Positions 25,056-34,202 of a DNA stretch of 64,000 bases are shown here, piece after piece. Origin of the DNA: Paraburkholderia kururiensis (lineage in GTDB: Bacteria; Pseudomonadota; Gammaproteobacteria; Burkholderiales; Burkholderiaceae); contig NZ_CP139965.1 in assembly GCF_034424375.1 (NCBI RefSeq), forward strand, positions 5,580,001 through 5,644,000, read 5' to 3'. The number at the start of each line of letters is the position of its first letter. The first letter of the stretch is position 1. Both the position numbers and the translations under genes were made by a program. The notes beneath the pieces are model-generated. The model had not been told where the DNA came from. It saw only the letters and a list, made by a program, of their open reading frames with translations, and ran no database searches.

Positions 25056-26879
25056 ATGGCAGCGTGGTTCGACTACACGATCAACGGGCTGATCGTCGGC
25101 AACATCTATGCGCTGCTCGCTGTCGGGCTCGCGCTCATCTTCGGCGTGTCGCACCTCATCAATTTTGCGCACGGTTCCGTGTACATGGTGGGCGGCTTCA
25201 TCGGCTGGCTGTGCCTTACGCGTTTGGGCCTGCCGCTGCCGGTTGCGTTGCTGGCGACGGTGAGCGGCTGCGCGCTGCTCGGTATCGCGATCGAACGTAT
25301 CGGCCTGCGGCCGCTGCAAGGCGCCGCGCGCATTGCGCCCTTGCTCGCGACGATCGGCATCAGCTTCGTGCTCGATCAACTGGCGCAGATCGTATTCGGC
25401 CCAGACCCGCGGCCTGTGCCCGGTTCGCTGCCGCAGTGGACGGTGACCGTTGGCGGCGCATCGCTCAACTCGCTCGACGTGCTGATTGCGGCAATCGGCA
25501 TTGGCGCGGCTGCCGTGCTGTATGCGTTCCTGCGCTTCACGCGGCTCGGCTGGGCCGTGCGGGCGACCGCACAGGACCGTGATGCCGCGCAGCAGATGGG
25601 CGTGGACGTGCACGCGGTGAACCGCGCGGTGTTCGCCATTGCGTGCGGACTCGGCGGGCTCAGTGGCGTGCTGGTCGGGATGTACTACAACAGCATCGAA
25701 CCCGCGATGGGCTTTCAGGCAACGCTCAAAGGCGTCGTGGCGCTGCTGATCGGCGGTCTCGGCAATGTGCCGGGCGCGATTGCGGGCAGTCTGCTGCTCG
25801 GCCTCGTGGAAAGCTATGGCGTTGCGCTCTTCGGCACGAGCTATCGCGATCTGTTCGCGTTCGCGCTGTTGCTGCTCTTTCTCGTGCTGCGGCCTAATGG
25901 GCTCTTCAGTTCGAGCCGCCGCTTGCCGCCTGAACCGCTGACGGGCACCTTCCTCTCGAACCGGCGAGCGGTGCGCCTCTCGCCCCGCGTGGTCGGTGTG
26001 CTGCTCGCCGGTGCGTTCGCCTTACCCCTTGTCGCGCCGTTCCCCTATCTGTTGCAGACGTTGACCAACGGCTGGATTTTCGGTTTGCTCGCCTTGAGCC
26101 TGACGCTTGTAGCGGGCACGGTCGGCCAGATTTCGCTGGGCCATGCCGCGCTGCTGTTGATCGGTGCCTATGCGTCCGCGCTGCTGTCCGCGAACATGGG
26201 CTGGACGCCTGCGCTCACCATCCTGCTCGCGGGCGGCGTGACTGCCGCAATCGGCACGCTGCTGATCTACCCGTCGTTTCGTCTGCGTGGACACTACGTA
26301 TCGATTGCGACGCTTGGCATCGGCGAGATCGTAGGACTCGTCATCCTGAACTGGGACAGCCTCACGCGCGGACCCATCGGCGTGACCGGCATCGCGCCGT
26401 TGTCGCTGTTCGGCTGGCCGCTGTCGGATGCGCGCGCGGCATACTGGTTTACGCTTGCCGTACTGGTCGCGCTCGCCTTGCTTCAGCTTCGGCTGCTGCG
26501 CTCTCATCTGGGGCGCACGTGGCGGGCAATCCGCGAAGACGATGTCGCGGCCCGCGCATACGGTGTGCGACCGAACCGCTACAAGGCGATGGCCTTCGCG
26601 TGCGGGGGGCTCTCTGCCGGTATCGGCGGGGCCATCGCCGCGCATCTGTACAGCTACATCAACTACCAGACCTTCGATTCTCAGGTCTCCATTCTCGGTC
26701 TCACGATGGTGATACTGGGCGGCCTCGGCAACGTGCCGGGCGCCATCGTGGGCTCCGTGGCGCTGGTCGGGCTGCCGGAGCTGTTCCGCTTTGCGGCCGA
26801 CTACCGGATGCTCGTCTACGGGGTGATGTTGCTGCTGCTGGTGCGCTTTCGCCCACAGGGCCTGTTCGGCGCGGTTTGA
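25056..26879 (+). CDS. Fused LivH-LivM branched-chain amino acid-type ABC permease
   Basis: Two permeases that are usually separate proteins are joined in one 607-residue chain. Residues 1 to about 285 match LivH (NGLIVGNIYALLAVGLALIFG, GVVALLIGGLGNVPGAIAGS). After a short polar linker around 285-310, residues to 607 match LivM (GQISLGHAALLLIGAYA, AIREDDVAARAYGV, GLTMVILGGLGNVPGAIVG). Both halves keep their GGLGNVPGA coupling-loop region. No stop or frameshift lies between them. It follows the binding protein by 26 bases and precedes the LivG-like gene by 10. Confidence 0.92.
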   Translation: MAAWFDYTINGLIVGNIYALLAVGLALIFGVSHLINFAHGSVYMVGGFIGWLCLTRLGLPLPVALLATVSGCALLGIAIERIGLRPLQGAARIAPLLATIGISFVLDQLAQIVFGPDPRPVPGSLPQWTVTVGGASLNSLDVLIAAIGIGAAAVLYAFLRFTRLGWAVRATAQDRDAAQQMGVDVHAVNRAVFAIACGLGGLSGVLVGMYYNSIEPAMGFQATLKGVVALLIGGLGNVPGAIAGSLLLGLVESYGVALFGTSYRDLFAFALLLLFLVLRPNGLFSSSRRLPPEPLTGTFLSNRRAVRLSPRVVGVLLAGAFALPLVAPFPYLLQTLTNGWIFGLLALSLTLVAGTVGQISLGHAALLLIGAYASALLSANMGWTPALTILLAGGVTAAIGTLLIYPSFRLRGHYVSIATLGIGEIVGLVILNWDSLTRGPIGVTGIAPLSLFGWPLSDARAAYWFTLAVLVALALLQLRLLRSHLGRTWRAIREDDVAARAYGVRPNRYKAMAFACGGLSAGIGGAIAAHLYSYINYQTFDSQVSILGLTMVILGGLGNVPGAIVGSVALVGLPELFRFAADYRMLVYGVMLLLLVRFRPQGLFGAV

Positions 26880-26889
26880 GGAGAGAACG

Positions 26890-27759
26890 ATGACCATTGC
26901 GAGCGGAGAGGGACGCTCCATCCTGTTCGACGTGCGCCGCGTGACACGACGCTTTGGTGGCCTCACGGCGGTCAACGAAATCAGTCTCAACGTTGCGGCC
27001 GGCGAGTGCGTGAGCGTGATCGGGCCGAACGGCGCGGGCAAATCGACCCTGTTCAATCTGCTTGCAGGAACGGACAGGCCCGACGACGGCATCGTGCGAT
27101 TCGACGGCGAAGACGTGACGGGCTACGCGCCCGACGAACTCGCACGGCGCGGCGTGGCGCGTACGTTCCAGCATGGACGAGTGTTCGGCAACCTGTCGGT
27201 ACGCGACAACGTGCTGATCGGCGCGCACTCGCGTCTTGCCATTGCGCGGCGCGGCCTGCCGTTGATCGGCGCAATCGCGGAGGTGTTCCGCGCGCTCGCT
27301 CCAGGCCCTGCGCTACGCGACGAAGAGGAACGCCTGCGCGAAGAAGCGAAGCGTGTACTCGCGCGTTTCGGCACACGGCTCTTGCCGCGCATCGATGCGC
27401 CTGCGCACAGCCTCTCGTATGCCAACCGGCGACGCGTCGAAATAGCCCGCGCGTTGATGCTGCATCCACGCATTCTGCTGCTCGACGAACCGACCGCGGG
27501 CATGAACGAATCCGAAACGGCGGAAATGCAGGAACTCATGCTCGAACTGAAGCGCGAGGGTCTCACGATCCTCCTGATCGAACACAAGCTCGACCTCGTC
27601 ATGCGTCTCTCGGACCGTGTGATCGTGATGGACGACGGCAGGAAGATCGCGTCGGGCCTGCCTGAAGAGGTACGCAACAACCCGCTCGTCATCGAGGCTT
27701 ACCTGGGGCACCGCCACGTCGGGCGCGAGACTGGTCGCAGCGTAGCGGTTGCGGCATGA
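26890..27759 (+). CDS. ABC transporter ATP-binding protein, LivG-like
   Basis: This 289-residue ATPase has Walker A GPNGAGKST, the LivG-type RTFQHGRVF Q-loop segment and Walker B ILLLDEPTAGMNESE. The usual LSGGQ signature is replaced by LSYANRRRVEIARAL, a form common in LivG proteins (LSYGxQRRLEIAR). The H-loop is IEHKLDLVM. It pairs with the following LivF-like ATPase on the fused permease. Confidence 0.9.
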   Translation: MTIASGEGRSILFDVRRVTRRFGGLTAVNEISLNVAAGECVSVIGPNGAGKSTLFNLLAGTDRPDDGIVRFDGEDVTGYAPDELARRGVARTFQHGRVFGNLSVRDNVLIGAHSRLAIARRGLPLIGAIAEVFRALAPGPALRDEEERLREEAKRVLARFGTRLLPRIDAPAHSLSYANRRRVEIARALMLHPRILLLDEPTAGMNESETAEMQELMLELKREGLTILLIEHKLDLVMRLSDRVIVMDDGRKIASGLPEEVRNNPLVIEAYLGHRHVGRETGRSVAVAA

Positions 27760-27812
27760 GCCGCCGCTTGCGAGCGACTGCAAGCCAAACATCGTCTTAC
27801 GCGAAACACGCC

Positions 27813-28553
27813 ATGACGGACATTCAACTGAAACTCGACCGCATCGACACGTTCTACGGACAAAGTCAGGTTCACTTCGGCGTGAGCGTCGCGGTGCCGC
27901 GCGGTGAAATCGTGTGCCTGCTGGGCGGCAACGCGAGCGGCAAATCGACCACGATGAAGGTGATCCTCGGTTTGCACAAACCGCGTTCGGGCGACGTGGT
28001 GTTCGAGGGACAGTCGTTGAAGGGACTGTCGACGGTGCAGATCATCCGGCGCGGCATTGCCTCGGTGCCGGAGGCGCGCCGTCTGTTCGGCGACATGACG
28101 GTACGCGAAAACCTGCTGATGGGCGCGTTCTCACGCCGCGATCGCGAGGGCATTGCAGCCGACTACGAGCGCATGCTGGAACTGTTTCCGCGTGTGAAAG
28201 AGCGGTTGGCGCAGCGCGCCGGTACGCTTTCGGGCGGCGAGCAGCAGATGCTCGCGATGGCGCGTGCCTTCATGAGCCGCCCGTCGCTCGTCTGTATGGA
28301 CGAACCCACGATGGGGCTCTCGCCGCTCTACGTCGACAAGGTGCTCGAACTGATCCGTACCGTGAACGAGCAGGGCGTGACGTTCTTCATGGTGGAGCAG
28401 AACGCGAGCCTTGCGCTTCAGATCGCGCACCGTGGCTACGTGCTGCAAACGGGGCGCGTGGTGTTGTCGGGCGATGCGCAAAGCCTGCTCGGCGACGAGC
28501 GGATTCGAGACGCGTATCTGGGTGGCGCGCTGGCTGCAGAAACGGCGTCCTGA
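27813..28553 (+). CDS. ABC transporter ATP-binding protein, LivF-like
   Basis: This second ATPase, 246 residues, has Walker A GGNASGKST, the LivF-type VPEARRLFGDMTVRENL segment, the signature LSGGEQQMLAMARAF and Walker B LVCMDEPTMGLSP. I chose the ATG at 27813, which begins MTDIQLKL. An ATG at 27756 overlapping the LivG stop (ATGA) would add a 19-residue basic leader and remains possible. It closes the five-component Liv-type system. Confidence 0.9.
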   Translation: MTDIQLKLDRIDTFYGQSQVHFGVSVAVPRGEIVCLLGGNASGKSTTMKVILGLHKPRSGDVVFEGQSLKGLSTVQIIRRGIASVPEARRLFGDMTVRENLLMGAFSRRDREGIAADYERMLELFPRVKERLAQRAGTLSGGEQQMLAMARAFMSRPSLVCMDEPTMGLSPLYVDKVLELIRTVNEQGVTFFMVEQNASLALQIAHRGYVLQTGRVVLSGDAQSLLGDERIRDAYLGGALAAETAS

Positions 28554-28583
28554 CCGCGCGACGCCGCAACGCGGACACAAGCT

Positions 28584-29426
28584 TCAGGCAGATGGAGCAG
28601 TGACGAGTTCGAGGCGCGCCGCGTGGGTGAGCCGACGCGGCAGGGCGCGCGCCTGCGAGGCATTGGCTACACGCAGCGCGGCACCGAAGAGGCCCTCGCC
28701 CCGCGTGGCCAGATGGGTGCGCAATTCGGCAGCAAGCGCAGACGGGTTCCCCGTTTCATCCGGCTTCGCGGCGCCGTGTGCGTCGCCAGACGGCGAGAGC
28801 AGAACAAGCGTGGTCGTGCCGATCGGCAGCGTGGCGACATGCACGCCCTGGCCCGTGAGGGTGGCACGATGCACTGGCACATCGCCGAGCAGCGCACGGT
28901 AGCGCGCCGTGCTCTTGTCCAGATCCACGACCGCGACGTTGATGGATGCCAGGCCCGCTGCGCCGTTGCGATGCTCGCGCGCGCTGCCCTCGGGCACGCG
29001 CAGAAAGCGCGGCGTCAGATCGCCGCAAAGAAACGGTAGATCGCGTGTCGTAGGCCGTGCAATCTGCCATTCGAGCCGTGTGCCGTCGGGCCGCACACGG
29101 CCGCCGGGAACGAGCCCATCGTAGAAGAGTCCGCGCCGGTACGTCGCTTCCATTGCGCGGGCAACGGAGTCGGGCAGCAGCGCGAAATCGACAAAACCTT
29201 CGCCGGTACGCCTTTGTTCGTCCCACCAGCGATGTTCCCGCGCTTCTTTCAGGAAGGCGATCAGTTCGATATAGCTGCCGTCGGCGAAGGCGATGAGCGC
29301 GTTGTGCGTCGTGCCGTCTGCATGGGTGCCGCCGTGCAGGATGGTGAAACCCAGTTCGGCAAAGTCGGCGACGGTCTGTTTGAGGTCATGCACGCGAACC
29401 ACGAGATGATCCGGCAGCAAGGTCAT
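28584..29426 (-). CDS. VOC/glyoxalase-like domain protein
   Basis: This 280-residue protein belongs to the vicinal-oxygen-chelate superfamily (glyoxalase_3-like). It begins LPDHLVVRVHDLKQTVADF, and a second similar module starts at LASINVAVVDLDKSTARYRA. Metal ligands cannot be assigned with confidence. It converges on the LivF gene with 30 bases between the stops and diverges from the amino-acid transporter genes to the right. The substrate is unknown. Confidence 0.8.
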   Translation of the reverse strand: MTLLPDHLVVRVHDLKQTVADFAELGFTILHGGTHADGTTHNALIAFADGSYIELIAFLKEAREHRWWDEQRRTGEGFVDFALLPDSVARAMEATYRRGLFYDGLVPGGRVRPDGTRLEWQIARPTTRDLPFLCGDLTPRFLRVPEGSAREHRNGAAGLASINVAVVDLDKSTARYRALLGDVPVHRATLTGQGVHVATLPIGTTTLVLLSPSGDAHGAAKPDETGNPSALAAELRTHLATRGEGLFGAALRVANASQARALPRRLTHAARLELVTAPSA

Positions 29427-29690
29427 TCATCCACTCCTGTCATTGGGCGATTCCGCAGTATCGGCATGTGTGTCGATCGTCGCCAACAACAATATGTCGA
29501 TTCTTATTCGCTAATCGCGGTAAGCCGGCCGCCATCGGCAAAGCGCGGCATATGACGCGTTCCGCTTTGCTCGTGACGATTTTTTCGTTCACCGGAACCC
29601 ACCGCGTTGCTAGAGTCGCTGCTCGTTGCACGTGATGACTGCCGAAACGGCACACGCAGCAGGACGAAAAATATCAAAAGGGTTCATACC

Positions 29691-30509
29691 ATGAAGATCA
29701 AATATCTCGGCGCAGCAGTCATGGGGTTGATGCTGGCCGTATCCGGTCTCGCGCATGCGGACCGTCTCGACGACATCAAGAAGGCGGGCGTGCTGCGCGT
29801 CGCCACCTTCGACAGCAACCCGCCGTTTGGTTTTGTCGATCCGAAGAGCAACCAGATCGTGGGCCTCGACGTGGATTACGCGCGCGCCGTCGCGAACAAG
29901 CTCGGCGTGAAGCTCGACATCCAGCCGACCAACCCGGCGAACCGCATCGCGTTCCTGAAATCCGGCAAGGTCGATCTGGTGTTCGCGAACTTCACGATTA
30001 CCGACGAGCGCAAGAAGGAAGTCGATTTCAGCACGCCGTATTTCGCCTCCGGCACGCAGTTCATTGCGAAGAAGGGTGTGCTGAAGTCGCCGCAGCAATT
30101 GAACAGCTTACGCATTGGTGCCGACAAGGGCACGACGAACGAGCAGCAGGTGCGTGCCCAGTTTCCGGCCGCAACCATCGTCGCTTATGACGACACGCCG
30201 TTCGCGTTCGCAGCACTGCGCGCGGGCAACGTGCAGGCGATCACGCAGGACGGCCCGAAGCTCGTTGCATTGCTCGCCAACGTGCCGGACAAGTCCAATT
30301 ACGAAATCTCGCCGTTCACCATATCGAACGACTACGAAGGCGTCGGCGTGCCGAAGGGCGAAACGCGGCTCGTGAATGTCGTCAACGACACGCTCAAGGA
30401 ACTCGAAGCCAACGGCACGGCGGGCAAGATCTACGACCGCTGGTTTGGCCCGACGAGCCGTGCGCCGTTGCCGCGCCTCTTCAAGATCGGCGACCCGCAA
30501 AAGAGTTGA
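29691..30509 (+). CDS. Polar amino acid ABC transporter substrate-binding protein
   Basis: The 272-residue family 3 solute-binding protein has a signal peptide (MKIKYLGAAVMGLMLAVSG, cleavage near AHA/DR). Its domain shows GVLRVATFDSNPPFGFVD, the GLDVDYARAVANKLGVKL helix and ANFTITDERKKEVDFSTPY, all typical of polar amino acid/cystine binding proteins. Two permease genes follow, but no ATPase gene does. With the sulfur genes downstream, cystine or another sulfur amino acid is an attractive ligand, though not proven. Confidence 0.9.
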   Translation: MKIKYLGAAVMGLMLAVSGLAHADRLDDIKKAGVLRVATFDSNPPFGFVDPKSNQIVGLDVDYARAVANKLGVKLDIQPTNPANRIAFLKSGKVDLVFANFTITDERKKEVDFSTPYFASGTQFIAKKGVLKSPQQLNSLRIGADKGTTNEQQVRAQFPAATIVAYDDTPFAFAALRAGNVQAITQDGPKLVALLANVPDKSNYEISPFTISNDYEGVGVPKGETRLVNVVNDTLKELEANGTAGKIYDRWFGPTSRAPLPRLFKIGDPQKS

Positions 30510-30569
30510 TTCCATCGCGCCGCAAGCGTGCTCATCAATGCGTGTAGACGAGCGGGATAGAAGCATCGA

Positions 30570-31310
30570 ATGAACGGCTGGCTCGCACCGAAGTACGTCG
30601 AATGGCTCGCGCATGGCTTTCTGATGACGCTGGTCTTGTCGGCCTGCGTCATCGTCGTCGCGACGCTGGCAGGCTTTGCGCTGGCACTGGTTTTCGATGC
30701 CCATCTGGTTCGAAATCGCGCCATGGCGCGCGGGGCTGCGCTGTACGTGCTCGTGTTCCGCAATTCGCCGTTGCTCGTGCAATTGCTGTTCTGGTACTTC
30801 GGCGCCGCTACGCTGCTGCCGCAGCCCTGGATGGCATGGCTCAACAGCAGACATTCGTTCGTGTGGGGACCCTTCACGCTTGCATGGCCGTCCTTTGAAT
30901 TCGTAGCGGGCTGGATCGGACTGACCTGCTATGCGAGCGCGTTCATCGGCGAGGAATTCCGCGCCGGCATACGGGGCGTGAAGGCCGCGCAATACCAGGC
31001 CGCGGCGGCGCTGGGTCTCACGCCGTTTGCCACGTTCCGTCACGTGATTCTGCCGCAGGCCATTCGCATTGCGACACCGCCGCTTGCCGGCCAGTACATG
31101 AACATCGTGAAGAACTCGTCGCTCACCATGGCCATCGGTTTCGCCGAGCTTTCGTATGCGTCGCGCCAGGTGGATACCGAAACCTTCAAGACGTTCCAGG
31201 CGTTCGGTGCCGCGACGGTGCTGTACATCCTGACCATCGCGGGCATCGAAGCGGCACTGCTCGTCTGGAAGCGTCGCGGCGCGGGCGGCTGGCACAGGGG
31301 GAACGCATGA
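30570..31310 (+). CDS. Amino acid ABC transporter permease (HisM/GltJ type), first
   Basis: The 246-residue membrane protein has the HAAE-type permease features FRNSPLLVQLLFWYFG and the EAA loop AAAALGLTPFATFRHVILPQ. It lies 60 bases after the binding-protein gene and overlaps the second permease gene by four bases. The pair would form a heterodimeric channel that needs an ATPase from elsewhere. Confidence 0.9.
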   Translation: MNGWLAPKYVEWLAHGFLMTLVLSACVIVVATLAGFALALVFDAHLVRNRAMARGAALYVLVFRNSPLLVQLLFWYFGAATLLPQPWMAWLNSRHSFVWGPFTLAWPSFEFVAGWIGLTCYASAFIGEEFRAGIRGVKAAQYQAAAALGLTPFATFRHVILPQAIRIATPPLAGQYMNIVKNSSLTMAIGFAELSYASRQVDTETFKTFQAFGAATVLYILTIAGIEAALLVWKRRGAGGWHRGNA

Positions 31311-32032
31311 GCGCGTTCGAATGGTGGCCTACGCTGCGCTACCTGCTGCTCGGCACGTTCCCGCAAGGGCCGCTTGGCGGTGCGGCTTTGACGGTCGCGA
31401 TGTCGGCGGTATCGGCGCTGCTGTCCGCCATCGTGGGTCTTGCCGGCGGAGTCGCGCTCTCGATGACGCGCGGTGCCGCCCATCTTGCGCTCACGGCCCT
31501 CGTCGGCTTCTTCAGGGCCATTCCAGTGCTGATGCTGATCTTCTGGACCTTCTTCCTGATGCCAATGCTGCTGCACGTCGACGTACCGGGGCTTGCCACC
31601 GTCGTATGTGCGCTGGCGCTGATCGGCGGCGCGTATCTGTCGCACTCGGTGTACGCCGGCATCGAAGCGGTGGGCCGAGGGCAAGGACAAGCCGCGCTGT
31701 CGCTCGGCATGACGCGCTGGCAGGCCCTGCGCCACGTGTTGCTGCCGCAGGCGGTACGCATCATGGCGCCGTCGTTCGTCAACCAGTGGGTGTCGTTGAT
31801 CAAGGACACGTCGCTGGCTTATATCGTCGGCGTGCCCGAGTTCACGTTTCTCGCCAACCAGGTGAACAACCGCCTCATGGTGTATCCGGCGCAGATTTTT
31901 CTGTTCGTTGGTTTCGTCTATTTGCTGCTGTGCTCGGCCATGCAATGGAGCGCGGCACGCCTGTTCGATGCCCGGCCAACGGTGGATCGGCGGCGCGCCG
32001 CACCGGTCCGTCCTTTTGCAAAACCGTACTGA
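31307..32032 (+). CDS. Amino acid ABC transporter permease, second
   Basis: This 241-residue permease shows GFFRAIPVLMLIFWTFF and the EAA loop QAALSLGMTRWQALRHVLLPQ, typical of polar amino acid importers. It starts at the ATGA overlap with the first permease. The expected ATP-binding gene (GlnQ/HisP type) does not follow; the next gene is a rhodanese 187 bases downstream. Confidence 0.9.
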   Translation: MSAFEWWPTLRYLLLGTFPQGPLGGAALTVAMSAVSALLSAIVGLAGGVALSMTRGAAHLALTALVGFFRAIPVLMLIFWTFFLMPMLLHVDVPGLATVVCALALIGGAYLSHSVYAGIEAVGRGQGQAALSLGMTRWQALRHVLLPQAVRIMAPSFVNQWVSLIKDTSLAYIVGVPEFTFLANQVNNRLMVYPAQIFLFVGFVYLLLCSAMQWSAARLFDARPTVDRRRAAPVRPFAKPY

Positions 32033-32218
32033 TGGAGGCCGTGCGCCGAAACCGTGCGCGCTGTGCAGGCGTCATTCCTCGGTGTACGCAATTCGCCGTG
32101 CTTCTTTAGAAATGAAAATTTATTGGTTCGCCTTGCGCGGACGCTCGCGCATGATCGTTTCCTGATGGCTATAGACGGCTTGCCGCGAAACGGCCATGTA
32201 ACGAACCTGGGAGGCGTA

Positions 32219-32686
32219 ATGGCAGATGTACTCGAAGAACGACCGGTCCACGCAGTGCTCGAGACGGCACGCGAACAGGCGGCGAAGGAAGGGCTGGCCT
32301 ATGCGGGCGGCGTGGCGCCGCGCGACGCATGGGCCCTGGTTTCGGAAGGCAACGCAGTGCTGGTGGATGTTCGTACCGCTGAAGAGCGCAAGTTCGTCGG
32401 CTATGTGCCGGGCAGCGTGCACGTGGCCTGGGCCACGGGGACGAGCCTGACGCGCAATCCCCGCTTCGTGCGCGAGCTCGAAGCGAAAACAGGCAAAGAC
32501 GCCGTCGTGCTGCTGCTGTGCCGCAGCGGCAACCGGTCTGCGCTTGCTGCGGATGCGGCCGCCAAGGCCGGCTTCGCACACGTGTTCAACGTGCTCGAAG
32601 GCTTCGAGGGCGCGCTCGACGACGCGCAGCACCGTGGCAGCCAGAACGGCTGGCGCTTCCATGCGCTGCCGTGGGTGCAGGACTAG
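32219..32686 (+). CDS. Single-domain rhodanese-like sulfurtransferase
   Basis: This 155-residue protein has one rhodanese domain with VLVDVRTAEERKFVGYVPGS and the active-site loop CRSGNRS, so it can carry a persulfide on Cys. A GGGAGG ribosome binding site precedes the ATG at 32219. A rhodanese gene is a known companion of family 2A encapsulin/cysteine desulfurase operons, and the serine acetyltransferase, shell and desulfurase genes follow in the same direction. It could pass sulfane sulfur to or from the desulfurase. Confidence 0.92.
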   Translation: MADVLEERPVHAVLETAREQAAKEGLAYAGGVAPRDAWALVSEGNAVLVDVRTAEERKFVGYVPGSVHVAWATGTSLTRNPRFVRELEAKTGKDAVVLLLCRSGNRSALAADAAAKAGFAHVFNVLEGFEGALDDAQHRGSQNGWRFHALPWVQD

Positions 32687-32798
32687 CCGCACGACTGCGG
32701 CGGATCGCTTGCGCGCATCACGGGGATAGCGGTGCGATGCGCGTCGGGCGAACCATGCTCGGCCACTTGCCGGCGATGAATGACAAGGAGTAAAGCCT

Positions 32799-33749
32799 GT
32801 GGCCGTATTCGATATCGATGAAATCGTGGGTTCGCTGTACGCGGTCCGGCAACGCTGGCGCGACGAGCAGAAGCGCGCGCTGGAGCCCGGCGGCCGAGAC
32901 CTGCCTTCGCGCGATGCGTTGTCGGAAGTCGTCGACGCGCTCAAGGGCGTGCTGTTTCCGATGCGGCTCGGGCCGCCCAGCTTGCGTCAGGACAGCGAGA
33001 ACTTCTACGTCGCGCATGCGCTCGATGCCGCCTTGCATGGTCTGCTTGCGCAGGCCAGGCTCGAATTGCAGTACATCGCGCGGCGCGAAGCCAAAGACAG
33101 CGAAGCCGTGGAGGCGCGTGCGCTGCAAGCCGTACGGTCGTTCGCACAGCGCTTGCCGGAGATTCGCGCGCGGCTGGACACCGACGTGATCGCCGCCTAT
33201 CACGGCGATCCGGCGGCAGGCAGCGTGGACGAAGTGCTGCTCTGCTATCCCGGCGTGCTCGCGATGATCCATCACCGGCTGGCCCACGAACTGTATGGGC
33301 TTGGGCTGCCGCTGCTCGCGCGCATCGTGGCCGAGCTTGCGCATGCGCAGACGGGCATCGACATTCATCCGGGCGCGCAGATCGGTGCGGGCTTCTTTAT
33401 CGATCACGGCACCGGCGTCGTGATAGGCGAAACGTCCGTCATCGGCCAGCGGGTGCGGCTCTATCAGGCGGTGACGCTGGGCGCAAAGCGCTTTCCGGTC
33501 AACGCGGACGGGCACCTCGAAAAGGGCCTTGCGCGTCATCCCATCGTCGAAGACGACGTCGTCATCTATGCCGGCGCGACGATACTGGGGCGCGTGACGA
33601 TAGGCCGCGGCGCGACGATTGGCGGCAACGTGTGGATTACGCAGGATGTCGCCCCCGGCAGCCACGTGACCCAGGCCAGTCTGCGCAGCGAAGCGGGCCG
33701 CCCCGCGGGCGTGGTGGCGGCCGGACTCACGGCGGGAGCGCACTCATGA
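32799..33749 (+). CDS. epsC: Serine O-acetyltransferase, EpsC type
   Basis: The enzyme acetylates serine to O-acetylserine, the acceptor for sulfide in cysteine synthesis. The 316-residue protein has a long helical N-terminal domain and a left-handed beta-helix (TGIDIHPGAQIGAGFFIDHG, GETSVIGQRVRLYQAVTLG, ATILGRVTIGRGATIGGNVW). The catalytic His lies in IDHGTGVVIGE. The start is GTG at 32799 with AAGGAG before it. This type of acetyltransferase recurs next to encapsulated cysteine desulfurases. Its stop overlaps the start of the XRE gene (ATGA). Confidence 0.92.
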   Translation: MAVFDIDEIVGSLYAVRQRWRDEQKRALEPGGRDLPSRDALSEVVDALKGVLFPMRLGPPSLRQDSENFYVAHALDAALHGLLAQARLELQYIARREAKDSEAVEARALQAVRSFAQRLPEIRARLDTDVIAAYHGDPAAGSVDEVLLCYPGVLAMIHHRLAHELYGLGLPLLARIVAELAHAQTGIDIHPGAQIGAGFFIDHGTGVVIGETSVIGQRVRLYQAVTLGAKRFPVNADGHLEKGLARHPIVEDDVVIYAGATILGRVTIGRGATIGGNVWITQDVAPGSHVTQASLRSEAGRPAGVVAAGLTAGAHS

Positions 33750-34024
33750 CCACACTCGTTCGCAACTTCGGCGCGGCCGTGCGTGCACGGCGCGAAGCGC
33801 ATGGCTGGTCGCAGGAGCAGCTCGCGGAGCATGCCGGCCTGAACCGCTCGTACGTCGGCGAAATCGAGCGCGGCGCGGCGATCGCGTCCATCGTGACGGT
33901 CGAGAAGCTGGCCCGCGCGTTCGGCGTTCCCATTGCGACGTTGCTGGTGGGCGTGCCGCCCGCAGCCTCGGCCGGCGCCCCCATACCGGAGCGCGGCCCG
34001 GTCCCGCCTGCGCCACCTTTCTGA
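33746..34024 (+). CDS. XRE family HTH regulator
   Basis: This 92-residue protein is almost entirely one Cro/CI-type helix-turn-helix (ARREAHGWSQEQLAEHAGL, RSYVGEIERGAAIASIVTVE), followed by a short Pro/Ala-rich tail. It is translationally coupled to the acetyltransferase gene and stands directly before the promoter of the encapsulin gene, so control of the encapsulin genes is likely. No sensor domain is visible. Confidence 0.88.
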   Translation: MTTLVRNFGAAVRARREAHGWSQEQLAEHAGLNRSYVGEIERGAAIASIVTVEKLARAFGVPIATLLVGVPPAASAGAPIPERGPVPPAPPF

Positions 34025-34120
34025 TTCGCATCGCTCGTAGTCCGTCAACCGCTTCGCATGCGTGTCATGCGGACGCGTCACGCTTTGCCGGTCGAGCCGA
34101 CCGATGATGGCTATAGCATG

Positions 34121-34149
34121 TTGAGCGCCATTTTCAGGCTTCCGATAAT
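34121..34149 (+). promoter_or_regulatory. Probable sigma-70 promoter of the encapsulin operon
   Basis: TTGAGC (34121-34126) and GATAAT (34144-34149) are spaced by 17 bases in the gap between the XRE and shell genes. An AGGAG ribosome binding site at 34191-34195 lies seven bases before the shell ATG. Confidence 0.55.
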
Positions 34150-34202
34150 TCCCCGGCGTAATAAGCATTCCCGCAATTCTTCTATCGACCAGGAGCCTCC
34201 GA

